From assembly GCA_035452965.1 (NCBI GenBank), contig DAOTCE010000007.1:62001-126000 (forward strand): DNA of 64,000 nt. The letters are read 5' to 3'. Shown here in pieces: positions 34,259 through 43,472 of the stretch; the stretch's first letter is position 1, and every line of letters begins with the position of its first letter. Under the pieces are notes generated by a model. The model ran no database searches. It was not told the origin of the DNA and was given only the letters and a program-made list of their open reading frames with translations. This DNA is from Candidatus Paceibacterota bacterium. GTDB taxonomy: Bacteria; Verrucomicrobiota; Verrucomicrobiia; Limisphaerales; UBA8199. A program made the position numbers and the translations under genes.

Positions 34259-35548
34259 TTAACCTGTGGCTGCGGGGACGGCCGGAAGGTAGACCGTAAA
34301 ACAGGTGCCCTCACCAACCTGCGTATGCACCTGCAAGGCACCCTTCGCCTGCTTGAGAAGGCGTTGGACGATGCTTAATCCCAGACCCGTACCCTGCCGC
34401 GCGCCTTTAGTTGAGAAGAACGTCTGGAATATCTTCGACAGCGTCTCGGGTGGGATCCCTGGCCCGGTGTCGCGGACGGAAAGCATCAAGATGGGAGGCT
34501 GGTTCTCGGCGTTCTCCACATTGAGCAGACGGTCATTGGGGCCGTCCTTGTGCGCGGCTAAGTCGAGCAGCGTGTGTAGAACGCAACCTTCGATTTCCAC
34601 CGAATGCGTTTGCGGGGTGCACTGGAGGGCATTAACCGTAAGGTTGAGCAGCACCTGAATGACATCGGTACCGTTCATGCACGCCGCCATATCCTCGGCC
34701 AGTGGGCGGACGGCAAAACGATTGCCCTGCAAGCTGGGGTGCACCCGGACCAGTTGCTCAAGATCGGCAAGCAGTTGGTTAATGCCCACGCGCGGGGCGT
34801 CGTCAGCCTGCTGGCGCAGGAAGTTCAGATAGCGCCGGGAAATCTCCATGCAGTTGGTGACCTGGCGGGTGATAGTCTTGAGGCGGCCCTTGACAAACTC
34901 CAAGTCCTCCAACTCAAGCCGGGTGGCGCTGCCAATGCGTTGGTTCATGAGCTGAACAAACCCGGAAACAACCGTCAAGGGTCCGTTGATGTCGTGAATA
35001 ATGCTGGCGTAGATTTCGCCGCGCGACGTGGCCATCTGCTCTCCGATCTTCTGGTCATGCAATTCATTGAGCAACGCCTGAATCTTCTCCGCGTGCGTGT
35101 GGATGTCGCTCTCGAGCGTGCGGCGTTGCATGGCCTTGACCACCGCGGCGCGCATCGTGGCGAGATCGAACGGCTTGACGAGGTAGTCACAGGCGCCTCC
35201 GCGCAGGGCTTGCCGCAGGAGATCGGTGGTTTCGAACGCCGTCAACATCACCACCTGGATGCGCGGGTCCAGGTGCTTCAAGCGCCCTAGCACCTCGATC
35301 CCGGACATGCCCTTCATCTTGATGTCAAGGATAGCGACATCAATCTTGTGCTGCTGGGCAAGCTGGATCGCCGTAGCGCCGTCGCAAGCTATGAGGAGCT
35401 CATAGTCGTTCTTGAAGACCACCTGGAGCGTTTGGCGGACCACGTCTTCGTCGTCCACAATGAGCAGCGTGCCTTCGTGCCGAGCCTGCTCCGGCGGTGG
35501 GGCCAGCGCCGCCACCCCATCCAATGATGAAGTGAGTGTCATTGTCAC
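34259..35548 (-). CDS. REC-histidine kinase hybrid (receiver first)
   Basis: 429 residues. Receiver domain at ~27-140 with the phospho-acceptor Asp75 (VAILDIKMKG) and Lys in LVKPFD. Then a coiled linker, a dimerisation domain with His185 in SIIHDINGPLTVV, and a complete HATPase domain (LLNLTVNALQ N-box, VRDTGPGIPPETLSKIFQTFFSTKG, GTGLGLSIVQRLLKQ). No sensor or membrane domain, so it is a cytoplasmic kinase whose activity is presumably set by phosphorylation of its own receiver. It is the last of four REC/kinase genes on this strand, 158 bp after the next one. Confidence 0.9.
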   Translation of the reverse strand: MTMTLTSSLDGVAALAPPPEQARHEGTLLIVDDEDVVRQTLQVVFKNDYELLIACDGATAIQLAQQHKIDVAILDIKMKGMSGIEVLGRLKHLDPRIQVVMLTAFETTDLLRQALRGGACDYLVKPFDLATMRAAVVKAMQRRTLESDIHTHAEKIQALLNELHDQKIGEQMATSRGEIYASIIHDINGPLTVVSGFVQLMNQRIGSATRLELEDLEFVKGRLKTITRQVTNCMEISRRYLNFLRQQADDAPRVGINQLLADLEQLVRVHPSLQGNRFAVRPLAEDMAACMNGTDVIQVLLNLTVNALQCTPQTHSVEIEGCVLHTLLDLAAHKDGPNDRLLNVENAENQPPILMLSVRDTGPGIPPETLSKIFQTFFSTKGARQGTGLGLSIVQRLLKQAKGALQVHTQVGEGTCFTVYLPAVPAATG

Positions 35549-35706
35549 ACCTGAGTTCCGTTAGTTTCTGGACCATTAGCAACGGCCAGCCAGTCCAGCA
35601 CTCGCTTATCGTAGTAGAAGCAAGGTGGTGGACAAGCGAAAAGAATGGCCGAAAAGCCGCCCAGAGGCGGGGCGCGGACAGAGCGATCAGCGGGTAATCG
35701 GAGCGC

Positions 35707-37755
35707 TCAACTTTGTTGAGTCATCGGCGAAGCCAGGGGCAGGGAAATGCGAACCACGCCGCCCTGCCCGGTCTTGGACGGAGGAATCACCAGCTTACCG
35801 AGGTGAGTTTCCACGATCTTGAGCGCAATTGTCAAACCCAGGCCCAGGCCAACGTTGCGGGTCCCGTAGAATGGAGCGCAGGCCTTCGCCTGAGCCTCGG
35901 CAGTGAACCCGGGGCCGTTGTCTTCTACTTCAAGCTGCAATTGCTGCGAATCTTCGGCGTTGTTTTCCACCTGCCAGCGAAGGGTAATCCTGGGGCTGTT
36001 TGAGTTAGCTTGAAGCGCGTTAATGAAGACCTCCGCCATTGCATACCTGAGAGCCTCGCGGTTGCCCGTAAGGACAATCAGCTTCCCGGGAGTCTCATAT
36101 TTGAGTTGCGCAGCCTTGGCATGCTGGTATTGGCAGGCTTCCTGATAGGCTTCGTCGAGCAACGGGACAAGTGGGAAAGCCTCCGGTGAGGCAAGTTTGT
36201 CCACGTTGAGATAACGCATCTGGCTGACCAAGCGGGAAATGCGCCGGTTGTCGTCCGACCAGTCGCGAGCCATCAGCCTGAGAAACTCCTGGTCAACCGC
36301 CTTCTTGACGAGTTTCTCAGCCAGCAATTGCTGATAGGTCGAGAGGCGCACCATCGAGTTGCCCATTTCATGGGTAAGGCGGACGGCCATGGATTTGACC
36401 AGGCGCAAGTTGGCAGCCTCAATTTCCAGGCGCTGCAGTTGTTCGCTCTGCGTGAGGTCCTCCGCCATCAAGAGCGCCGACCCGGGCAGATCAGCCTGTC
36501 GCCGCTGGAATGGCACCACGCTGATGCTGTAAACCGTGCCCGGTGAATCCTCCGGCTCGAACTTGAAGCTGGAAACCGCCGCGCCGGTCTTGAGCACCTG
36601 ATAGACTTTGGCGCCTAGCAGTTGCGGAAGGTCGCTGAACTCCAGGTCGCCGCTGCTGCGATCACGGCGGCCGAAGCAGCGGCGCGCGGTCTTGTTGGCA
36701 TGCAGCACCGCCAAATCACGGCTGACCACAATACAGGCGCTGCTGATCTCGCGCAGAATGTTGACCATCATCGCGTGGTTGCCGGCCAATTGGTCATGCA
36801 GCCAGATGTTTTTGATTGCCAAGCCGAGCTGTTCGAGCAGGTGGAAGATCAGCTCCAACTCCGCATTGACGAGCGGTTCCCCGGTGATGCGCCCGTCAAA
36901 AACAGCCACGCCCAGCATCGTCTCGCGGTCCAGGATCGGCACGGCTACTTGAGCCCCGAGCACCTCGAATTCCTTCTGGGTTTCGATGTCGTGGCGCGCC
37001 TCCTCGCTGTATCGTCGCAGGATGCGGCCCAGACGTAAGAGGTGTCCGCCGATTCCCGCTTCAAGGGAAAGCTCGAAATGCTGGAGCAGTCCCTGCGACA
37101 GACCAACCGCGCACGCGGCACGCAGCCGCCGGCTTTCAGCGGCGGTGGCCGGATCACCGAACGAAGCCAACGGCTGCCGCAAGAATATGGCCCCCCGGTT
37201 AATGCTGAGAATCTCCCGCAAAAGCTGCAGAAACTGCTTGAGCATTCCTTCGGCATTCAGCGAGTGCGTAAGGATGCTCGAAAAGTCGCGCAGGACATGC
37301 AACGTGTGAGATGCGGCGGGAACAGCACTCGCCTCGGCGGACATCCTGGGCTCGATCAGCGGCAGCACAGCCGGCGGAGGAGTTTGCCCCCCAACCCCTA
37401 CCGACCAAAGCCGCTCCAGCAAGGCCGTGAGCACACGCCGGCGCACGGGTTTGGTCAGCACATGGGTGGCGCCCTGCAGATAGGCTTCCTCCTCCCACTC
37501 AGACTTCTTGGCACCGGTATAGGCGATCACGGGGCACCCCGGCGCTTGACGGCGCAGTTTCTCGAGCAGCCAGATTCCTTGGACTTCGGTCAATTCGACG
37601 TCAACGATGCAAGCATCGGCCAGTCCGTGCGTCAACAGAGGCTCCGGTTCATCCAGGTTCGCGCGCGCAATGACACGATACTGCTCGGGGCTGAGACCCG
37701 CGCGGATCGTCTCCGCAAAATCGGGATGTGCCGCGAGCACCACCAGTGTCTTCAT
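35707..37755 (-). CDS. REC-GAF-PAS-histidine kinase hybrid
   Basis: 682 residues. N-terminal receiver (~1-118) with Asp52 (CIVDVELTEVQG) and Lys in LTKPV. GAF-like domain (~150-315; HSLNAEGMLKQFLQLLREIL, VAVPILDRETMLGVAVF). PAS domain (~325-435; ISSACIVVSRDLAVLHANKTARRCFG). Dimerisation domain with His462 (VRLTHEMGNSMVRLSTY). HATPase with FINALQANS, VEDNGPGFTAEAQAKACAPFYGTR and GLGLGLTIALKIVE, so it looks active. Cytoplasmic and soluble. The receiver-first order is the same as in the neighbouring kinases, which suggests a phosphorelay between them. Confidence 0.9.
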   Translation of the reverse strand: MKTLVVLAAHPDFAETIRAGLSPEQYRVIARANLDEPEPLLTHGLADACIVDVELTEVQGIWLLEKLRRQAPGCPVIAYTGAKKSEWEEEAYLQGATHVLTKPVRRRVLTALLERLWSVGVGGQTPPPAVLPLIEPRMSAEASAVPAASHTLHVLRDFSSILTHSLNAEGMLKQFLQLLREILSINRGAIFLRQPLASFGDPATAAESRRLRAACAVGLSQGLLQHFELSLEAGIGGHLLRLGRILRRYSEEARHDIETQKEFEVLGAQVAVPILDRETMLGVAVFDGRITGEPLVNAELELIFHLLEQLGLAIKNIWLHDQLAGNHAMMVNILREISSACIVVSRDLAVLHANKTARRCFGRRDRSSGDLEFSDLPQLLGAKVYQVLKTGAAVSSFKFEPEDSPGTVYSISVVPFQRRQADLPGSALLMAEDLTQSEQLQRLEIEAANLRLVKSMAVRLTHEMGNSMVRLSTYQQLLAEKLVKKAVDQEFLRLMARDWSDDNRRISRLVSQMRYLNVDKLASPEAFPLVPLLDEAYQEACQYQHAKAAQLKYETPGKLIVLTGNREALRYAMAEVFINALQANSNSPRITLRWQVENNAEDSQQLQLEVEDNGPGFTAEAQAKACAPFYGTRNVGLGLGLTIALKIVETHLGKLVIPPSKTGQGGVVRISLPLASPMTQQS

Positions 37756-38253
37756 GGCGCGCCACCTCCAAACCGGCCTGAATGCCTCCGCGGGTTAACT
37801 TGGGGGCACAAGCCCCCCGCCCGGGCACCACAAGCCCCTGCCTCCCCATCAGCGACATCAAGATGGCTGAAGCATTGGAGGCAATGGTCTTGGACAGCCT
37901 CTGTCATTGCCCGGTCATTCATAAACCCGACGTAAGTAAAGCTCAATCGCGGTCTTGAGGATAACCACGATTGCCGACGCGATACAACAGCGGGGAATAC
38001 CGATGCCTGGGTAGGGCGTCTACGTAACTCAGCCAAGGGATTCCCCGGGATGGAACAAGCGCCCCTTCCGCAACTCTCGCTTGCTGTCCCCAACACAGGT
38101 TGTCGCCTCAAAGCCGCTTCATCCGGAACGCTTGGGAGCGCATTGCTGGCGCGCACAAGCTGCGAGGCCAAATTCGCCTCCACAACAGGCGGCGGTATCT
38201 GGAGGCGCGATGGAGAGCTGACTGCTAGACGGCTTCCCCTCTCAGCGCGGCGT
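37756..38253. other. 498-bp gap between the PhcR-like gene and the REC-GAF-PAS kinase
   Basis: Apart from the possible promoter at 37918-37946 I see no gene. A 143-codon minus frame (37752-38183) has no recognisable domain and irregular composition. The gap separates the tightly packed 38254-43472 genes from the two downstream kinases, so the latter are probably a separate transcription unit. Confidence 0.4.
37918..37946 (-). promoter_or_regulatory. possible sigma-70 promoter for the REC-GAF-PAS kinase
   Basis: On the minus strand TTGAGC (37941-37946), 17-nt spacer, TATGAA (37918-37923), about 160 nt before the start codon. The same hexamer pair occurs before dnaA. Matches to consensus are moderate. 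Confidence 0.3.
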
Positions 38254-39519
38254 CTATGACGAGGAAATCAGTTTCTCCCATAGATTATCGCTTAACATCA
38301 CTTTCCGCAGGAATTCCTCTTCGTTCTCGGTCGGCTGGGCCTGGTCGGGATTCAGCGGCAGGCGCAGGGTAAAAGTAGTGCCCCCCCCTTCCCCGCTGGT
38401 GGCGTCGATGCGGCCGCCGTGGTGATGCACGATAAAGTAACAGGCCATGAGGTGGATGCCGTATTCCTTTGGACTGTCATTGCGCACCACAAATGGATCA
38501 AAAACCAGCCGCAGCGCTTCCTTGGGCAACCCAGGCCCATCGTCGCTGACCTGCACCTCGATAGCCTGACCCCCCGGTTGCACTCCATCCAGCAGTCTGG
38601 CTGAGAGTGTGACCCGGCTGCCCGCCGGCAAGGTGGCGATTTCATCCTTGAACAACAATTCAAACAGCCGGCAAATCTTCGGCTTGTCCACCCTAAGCAC
38701 CGGCAGGGAACCGGTGATACGGTTCTCAATCTCGATCTGCTTGGCGGAAAAACTGTCCCGTAACTGGGCGACCGTCTCGGCGACAACTTCGTGCAAGTGG
38801 ACGCGATCATTGAATTCAAACATCGGCTTCTCGGATGCGGTCCACAAGTCCTTCAGCAGGTTGTTGATCTTCTCAATCTGCCCCTGCACGCTCTGGTAAT
38901 ATTCGCTCCAGAAGTCGGGATTCCGCAGGCCTTCCAGGTCGGCCTTTTCCTCCTCCATCTTGGCCGGTGCAAGATCCAAGAACGTCTTCACGGCCACCAA
39001 AGCGTTGCGGATGTGATGGCTTAAGCCGGCCGCCAGCAGGCCCAGGCTTACGATGCGGTCGGCGATCATCATGTTGCGCAGCACCGATAGCTTCTCCTTC
39101 AGTAGCTGGTCGCGTTCGCGATGGACCATGAAGAACTCCAGGCCGCGCTTCAACGTGTTCTCCAACTGAGGCGGGTCCCAGGGCTTGTTCACGTACTTGT
39201 AGATCGCCCCGGCATTCACGGCCGCAACTGCCGCATCAATATCAGAATAGGCGGTCGCGAGGATGCGGATTATGTGCGGCCGAAGCTGGCGCGCTTTCTC
39301 CAGCAACCAGACGCCCTTTTCGCCCGGCATGCGCTGGTCGGTCATCAGCAAACCGATCTCATCCTTGTGCTCCTCCAGCAACTTGAAACCGTCCCGGGCA
39401 TTGCTGGCGGTCAGGATGCGAAACTGGTCTTGAAACGCCCGCGTGAAATACTTCAGGGACATCTCCTCATCATCAACATAGAGGACCGCAAACCGTTTGT
39501 AATCGTAGAGGTTCTGCAT
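38254..39519 (-). CDS. PhcR-like response regulator with C-terminal kinase domain
   Basis: 421 residues from the ATG at 39519; the frame reaches 39546 but would overlap the upstream gene. Receiver (~10-125) with DD at the N-terminus, phospho-acceptor Asp61 (LLMTDQRMPGEKG) and Lys112 in YVNKPWD. Dimerisation segment with His in GLLAAGLSHHIRNALVAV. The ATPase domain is degenerate: the N-box reads LFELLFKDEIATL without the usual Asn, and the GLGL box is replaced by YGIHL, while DDGPGLP is kept. This matches the receiver-plus-kinase layout of PhcR in the Ralstonia phcBSR system and suggests that kinase activity is weak or lost. Starts 11 bp after the PhcS-like gene. Confidence 0.85.
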   Translation of the reverse strand: MQNLYDYKRFAVLYVDDEEMSLKYFTRAFQDQFRILTASNARDGFKLLEEHKDEIGLLMTDQRMPGEKGVWLLEKARQLRPHIIRILATAYSDIDAAVAAVNAGAIYKYVNKPWDPPQLENTLKRGLEFFMVHRERDQLLKEKLSVLRNMMIADRIVSLGLLAAGLSHHIRNALVAVKTFLDLAPAKMEEEKADLEGLRNPDFWSEYYQSVQGQIEKINNLLKDLWTASEKPMFEFNDRVHLHEVVAETVAQLRDSFSAKQIEIENRITGSLPVLRVDKPKICRLFELLFKDEIATLPAGSRVTLSARLLDGVQPGGQAIEVQVSDDGPGLPKEALRLVFDPFVVRNDSPKEYGIHLMACYFIVHHHGGRIDATSGEGGGTTFTLRLPLNPDQAQPTENEEEFLRKVMLSDNLWEKLISSS

Positions 39520-39530
39520 AACACTTCGCT

Positions 39531-40904
39531 CTAATCTTGCGCCCATGGCTGTCCCTTGGTGGGAAACTCCAGGGTAAACTCACAGAACTTGCCGGGCTCC
39601 GTCCGCACCGAAATCCGCCCCTCGCAGTTCCGCACAATCCGATGGCACATCGCCAGGCCCAAACCCATGCCTTCGCCGACGTCCTTGGTGGTATAGAATG
39701 GATCGAAAATCTTGCCCAAGTGCACCGACTCGATGCCGGTGCCATTGTCGCGAACCACCAGGATGCTCTTGCCGGGCTCGAGACGGCCTTCAATTTCGAT
39801 GGTCGGTTGTTCATTCACAAACGACTTGGCCCGCAGCGCGTCGAACGAATTCTCCAGCAAGGTCAACAGGGTCTGGGTCAGCATGTTCTTGTTTCCCCAG
39901 ATGGTTTGATGTTCGGCCAGCCTCTGCTCGATCCGCACCTTGTCCTTCCATTCGTTGCTCAGGAAGCGCAACGCCGCTGCCACCACTTCCGGCACGTCCA
40001 CCTGGTCCCGGCTTTCCGTCTCGGGATGCGTGAAGGTGCGCAAGTCCGAGACAATATTCTTCACCCGCACGATGCCTTCTTCCACATCCTTCAAGACCTC
40101 CGCATACTCCTCCCGGTGTTCGGGCGCCAGATACTGGCCTTTCTTGCGCAGCGTAAACAGACCGGTCGCACTGAAGTTCAGCGGGTTGTTGATCTCATGA
40201 ATGATACCGGCGCTAAACCGGCCGAGCGACGCCAACTTCTCGGACTGGACCAGTTGCATCTCGGTCTCCTTAAGCTGCTGGATCGTGGACTCAAGAACCC
40301 GGTTCTGCTTGTCCAACTGATACCGAAACGCAAATTCGCCAAAGCGCGACTTGCTGTGGAAATAGCTGCCGGTAGCCACGATCAACCCGGTCAGCACCAG
40401 GAAGTAGACGTTGTTAATGAAGATGCCCTGGTCAACAAGACCGGCATGGAAGAAGACCGCAGCCAGGTAGAGGCCGAGCACGAGCACCGCCGCGCAAAGG
40501 CTCTCGCGAAAGGTCCAATGCAACACGAATGCCAGCACCAGCAACACCAGGTTCAGGCCAGCGTAGTAGGGTGATGCTGCCCCTTCCGGACTGGCGTAGA
40601 TCATCCAGGCGATGAAGGAAGCTGGGACCATGAATAAAGTGATGCCCAGGAAACGATAGTGTTTGTGCCCCAAAGGAGTGAGCAACAGGGCCAGGAAAGC
40701 GCCAATGAGAAGGACACTCATTAACCGCAGTTCGAGAAAGCGCGGTGCCAAAGCGGGATAGACAGCGTTGTCTATGATGACCCCCGCCGGCATCAGAACC
40801 ATGCCGATGATGCAGGCGACCTTGAAATTGCTGATCGTCTGCTGCCGGTCGTACTCCGCGAACGCCGACCGAATCTCCTGGTTATTGGGGGCTGGGTCAG
40901 CCAT
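39531..40904 (-). CDS. six-TM sensor histidine kinase (PhcS/LqsS-like)
   Basis: 457 residues from the ATG at 40904, which overlaps the methyltransferase stop by 8 bp (ATGGCTGA) and has AGGA 9 nt upstream; the longer frame from 40934 is less likely. Six hydrophobic helices between residues ~25 and 185 (KVACIIGMVLMPAGVII, LMSVLLIGAFLALLL, ITLFMVPASFIAWMI, LNLVLLVLAFVLHW, AAVLVLGLYLAAVFF, VYFLVLTGLIVATG), a coiled coil, then His in SAGIIHEINNPLNFSATG and a full HATPase domain (TLLENSFDAL, VRDNGTGIES, GEGMGLGLAMCHRIV). A six-helix sensor followed by HEINNPLNF is characteristic of the PhcS/LqsS quorum-sensing kinases. It is likely to sense a lipophilic signal within the membrane. Confidence 0.88.
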   Translation of the reverse strand: MADPAPNNQEIRSAFAEYDRQQTISNFKVACIIGMVLMPAGVIIDNAVYPALAPRFLELRLMSVLLIGAFLALLLTPLGHKHYRFLGITLFMVPASFIAWMIYASPEGAASPYYAGLNLVLLVLAFVLHWTFRESLCAAVLVLGLYLAAVFFHAGLVDQGIFINNVYFLVLTGLIVATGSYFHSKSRFGEFAFRYQLDKQNRVLESTIQQLKETEMQLVQSEKLASLGRFSAGIIHEINNPLNFSATGLFTLRKKGQYLAPEHREEYAEVLKDVEEGIVRVKNIVSDLRTFTHPETESRDQVDVPEVVAAALRFLSNEWKDKVRIEQRLAEHQTIWGNKNMLTQTLLTLLENSFDALRAKSFVNEQPTIEIEGRLEPGKSILVVRDNGTGIESVHLGKIFDPFYTTKDVGEGMGLGLAMCHRIVRNCEGRISVRTEPGKFCEFTLEFPTKGQPWAQD

Positions 40905-42318
40905 CTTCGGGCTTCCTGGTTTCAATAAAGACATTCACTTCCGTGGGGTCCTTGAAGATACGTGTGTTCTCCACCGCGACTCGCTGCGGCAGCAGCGCGG
41001 CGCTCTTCCTAGTCCCCCGATAGATCAGGTGCCAGTCCAGAACAAACTCCAACATGTGACGGAACGGCCTGCAATCCTCCACATTCGTTGCCGCCAGCAG
41101 CCCTCCCGGGGCCAGCCAATCGTATAAGACAGTCATCAATTGCGCACATGTGCGGTCCGAAAGATAATCCAGCAGGCCGGCGCAATAAATAAGATCGTAC
41201 GACTTCTCCGTCACATCCGCGATTGGCCTGGCTCCTTCCTTGAGCACGTGGTGCACGGACTTCTTTTGAATCTCAATGTGAGTTCTTCGGCCGTATCGTC
41301 GTCTGCAATCCTCCAATACCCGGCTCGTGTATCGGATGGTCTCCTCGTTGAAATCCAGCAGGTTGAATCGCGCCTTGTCGCACAACGGCTCCTCGGCGAG
41401 AAACTCCTGGATTTCGCGCGCGGGACCACAGCCCAAATTCAGTATGCGCACGGGCTGCCCCCGACTGACCTTCCGCCGGGTTTCCTCCGCCAGCAACCGC
41501 TTCAGATGTTCAATGCGATTGCGGTGCGCCCGGGCCGGCCACTGGCTCCAGAACCACAGATTCATCACCTTGGCAAACAGCGAGCTGCCTTCATACGGGT
41601 CGCGCAGAATCATGTCCACCATTTCGTAGTCGCCCGCGTAACCCAGCGGTTTCTGGTAAGTCCGGTACGCGAACGGCGAGCACAGCACGAGCGGGTGCAA
41701 TTGCCGCTTGGCGAAATTCTGATGGACCGGCCGCAGGTCCGCGTCAATGCCCTCGGAAACGCTCTCCAACCGTTCGTGCATGGCGTTGAATGCCGGGACC
41801 ATCGCGCCGCCGATTTCCTCCATGACGCGTTTTTGCGTTTCCAGCCGGCTGCTGGAAGGCGCCGAGCGCATTTCCAGCTCGACTTGGTCCAGCCAAAGTC
41901 GGAGGTCTGCCAGAAAGGCCTGCATGTCCGCCACCACGACTTTGAAGTCGGGCAGAACCTTGTAGATCTTCTGCCAATGATGCAGGAAGTTTTCGAACCC
42001 CTCCTGCAACCAAGTTGAGCCCCTTTCGGGAGAAAACGACGCGAGGAGGAAGCCCGTTTCATCGAGCTTAGCCTCACACAGGAGCATCGTGCCGGTGTTG
42101 ACCAGGGTAGTCACGACGGCCCGCCCGGCGTAGATCGGGCGCTCCTGGATAGTAACCTTGAAATCCGCCAGCACCTCGGACGCCTGCAAGACCAGGCTCG
42201 GGTTATACACCTCGAACACCGCCAGATACCGGGTCACCCGTAAAAGACTGGCGCGGATCTCGACACCCTCGCCACTCCGGCAGGTTACCAGGCTGTCTTT
42301 GACTGCGCTACGTTCCAT
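40897..42318 (-). CDS. PhcB-like SAM-dependent methyltransferase with N-terminal PilZ-like domain
   Basis: 473 residues. Residues ~1-105 look like a PilZ-type beta barrel (VTRYLAVFEVYNPSLVLQASEVL, IYAGRAVVTTLVNTG) without an obvious RxxxR c-di-GMP motif. A helical region with AFRTYQ-like AYRTYQKPLGYAGDYEMVDM follows. The class I methyltransferase fold begins at ILNLGCGPAREIQEFL (SAM motif I), with LLDFNEETI and YDLIYCAGLLDYLSDR later. This GYAGDYEM plus GCGPAREI pattern is that of the proteins annotated as PhcB, which make 3-hydroxy fatty acid methyl esters as extracellular signals. The product here is inferred, not shown. It ends in an 8-bp overlap with the six-TM kinase and starts 5 bp after the DUF2156-type gene. 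Confidence 0.8.
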   Translation of the reverse strand: MERSAVKDSLVTCRSGEGVEIRASLLRVTRYLAVFEVYNPSLVLQASEVLADFKVTIQERPIYAGRAVVTTLVNTGTMLLCEAKLDETGFLLASFSPERGSTWLQEGFENFLHHWQKIYKVLPDFKVVVADMQAFLADLRLWLDQVELEMRSAPSSSRLETQKRVMEEIGGAMVPAFNAMHERLESVSEGIDADLRPVHQNFAKRQLHPLVLCSPFAYRTYQKPLGYAGDYEMVDMILRDPYEGSSLFAKVMNLWFWSQWPARAHRNRIEHLKRLLAEETRRKVSRGQPVRILNLGCGPAREIQEFLAEEPLCDKARFNLLDFNEETIRYTSRVLEDCRRRYGRRTHIEIQKKSVHHVLKEGARPIADVTEKSYDLIYCAGLLDYLSDRTCAQLMTVLYDWLAPGGLLAATNVEDCRPFRHMLEFVLDWHLIYRGTRKSAALLPQRVAVENTRIFKDPTEVNVFIETRKPEDG

Positions 42319-42323
42319 AAGTT

Positions 42324-43472
42324 CTATTTCACCTTCCTGATCCTACCGGCGGCCAGCATGCCCCGCACGAGCTTTCCGAACGTTGCCAGACAGCCATCGG
42401 CCATGCCCGCCGAGGCAAAAGCCAGGTAGATGTCGCTGCTGGGTAGAAAACCGTTCGAGGCAAAATACAACGGTCGCTCCACGCCGCGATACTTCGACTT
42501 GTGGAACGACAACCCGTCAAAGTTGTAGATGCTGTTGCCAAAACGGGCGCTTAGCTTGAAGAAAAGGCGGGCACCCCAATCCTCGTTATAGTGGCCGGAG
42601 TCCAGCTTCGCAAAGGGGGCCAAGAGCAGATTTAGCACCTCCCTGCCCTCGGACTTAAACCTCTCCGCTGCCGCCATGTGGATGGCGGTAGCCAGCCGGC
42701 CGAATCGCTGCTCGTCGCACCGCACGATGTTTGCCGAATAGCCGAAAGCCTGTCCGTCGCAATACATCGGATCGTAGAACGCGAACCCGGCTACCCGGCC
42801 CTCCGGGTCGTAGGCCACGAACTTGCGCACCCCTTCCTCGAAATCAAATACCGGGCGCCGCGCATATAGCCAAATCTCCCGGTCGTTTATCTTCTTTGAC
42901 GCAATCCACTTGGCGGACAGCGCGCACAATTCCTCCCGCCGCCGATTCAACCCGGCCTCGTCTTCTTCCCGGATCGTGAGACCTTCCCGCCGTGTTTCGT
43001 TCCACGCCCGTTTGATCAAGTCCAGTTCCTTCCAGTTTCCCCTCGTGTTGTACGTCTGAATCGGGATCAGCGGCTCACACCCTATGCAGTTTACCTTGAA
43101 GCCCATCGGCCGCAGCGCGGCAGCGCACTCCTCGGAGATGATGCAAAAGGCAGCACGAGGGTCTCGGGCCAGGAAGCCGCGAATGAGGTTCGACAGGTCT
43201 TGGGGGGCGCAAACCGGGTCGGAAAAGACGATGCGCTTGGCCTGGCGCGCAAAAAGCGGATGCTGGACCCTGGTGTAAGCGATGTAGCCGGACTCCGTGA
43301 TGAAGTACTCCATTCCCTCTTGCAGCGTAGCGTAGGCGATACCCTCACGCCCGTGCTGGGTCAGGAATGGCGAAACCAAGTTCCACTTGTCCTTGCGGCC
43401 AAGGCTCCGGGCTTCCTCGCCTTCGATAATTCTTGCCCTCGCCATCAAAGCCGGCCCGTGATCTCGAGTCAT
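42324..43472 (-). CDS. DUF2156-type (GNAT-like) acyl/aminoacyltransferase
   Basis: 382 residues from the ATG at 43472; a second ATG at 43445 is equally plausible, and the frame runs back to 43841 without homology. It shows the phosphatidylglycerol lysyltransferase C-domain pattern: HGREGIAYATLQEGMEYFI, GFKVNCIGCEPLIPIQTYNTRGNWKELDLIKRAW, EGVRKFVAYDPEGRVAGFAFYDPMY, KLSARFGNSIYNFDGLSFHKSKYRG. No membrane helices, so it is the soluble transferase domain only. These enzymes move an acyl or aminoacyl group to a lipid or small molecule. It lies 5 bp upstream of the PhcB-like gene, so it could modify the same signal. Confidence 0.72.
   Translation of the reverse strand: MTRDHGPALMARARIIEGEEARSLGRKDKWNLVSPFLTQHGREGIAYATLQEGMEYFITESGYIAYTRVQHPLFARQAKRIVFSDPVCAPQDLSNLIRGFLARDPRAAFCIISEECAAALRPMGFKVNCIGCEPLIPIQTYNTRGNWKELDLIKRAWNETRREGLTIREEDEAGLNRRREELCALSAKWIASKKINDREIWLYARRPVFDFEEGVRKFVAYDPEGRVAGFAFYDPMYCDGQAFGYSANIVRCDEQRFGRLATAIHMAAAERFKSEGREVLNLLLAPFAKLDSGHYNEDWGARLFFKLSARFGNSIYNFDGLSFHKSKYRGVERPLYFASNGFLPSSDIYLAFASAGMADGCLATFGKLVRGMLAAGRIRKVK

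Noticed and set aside
37752..38183. 143-codon minus frame before the REC-GAF-PAS kinase
   Set aside because: No domain, no SD, uneven composition; overlaps the kinase start.
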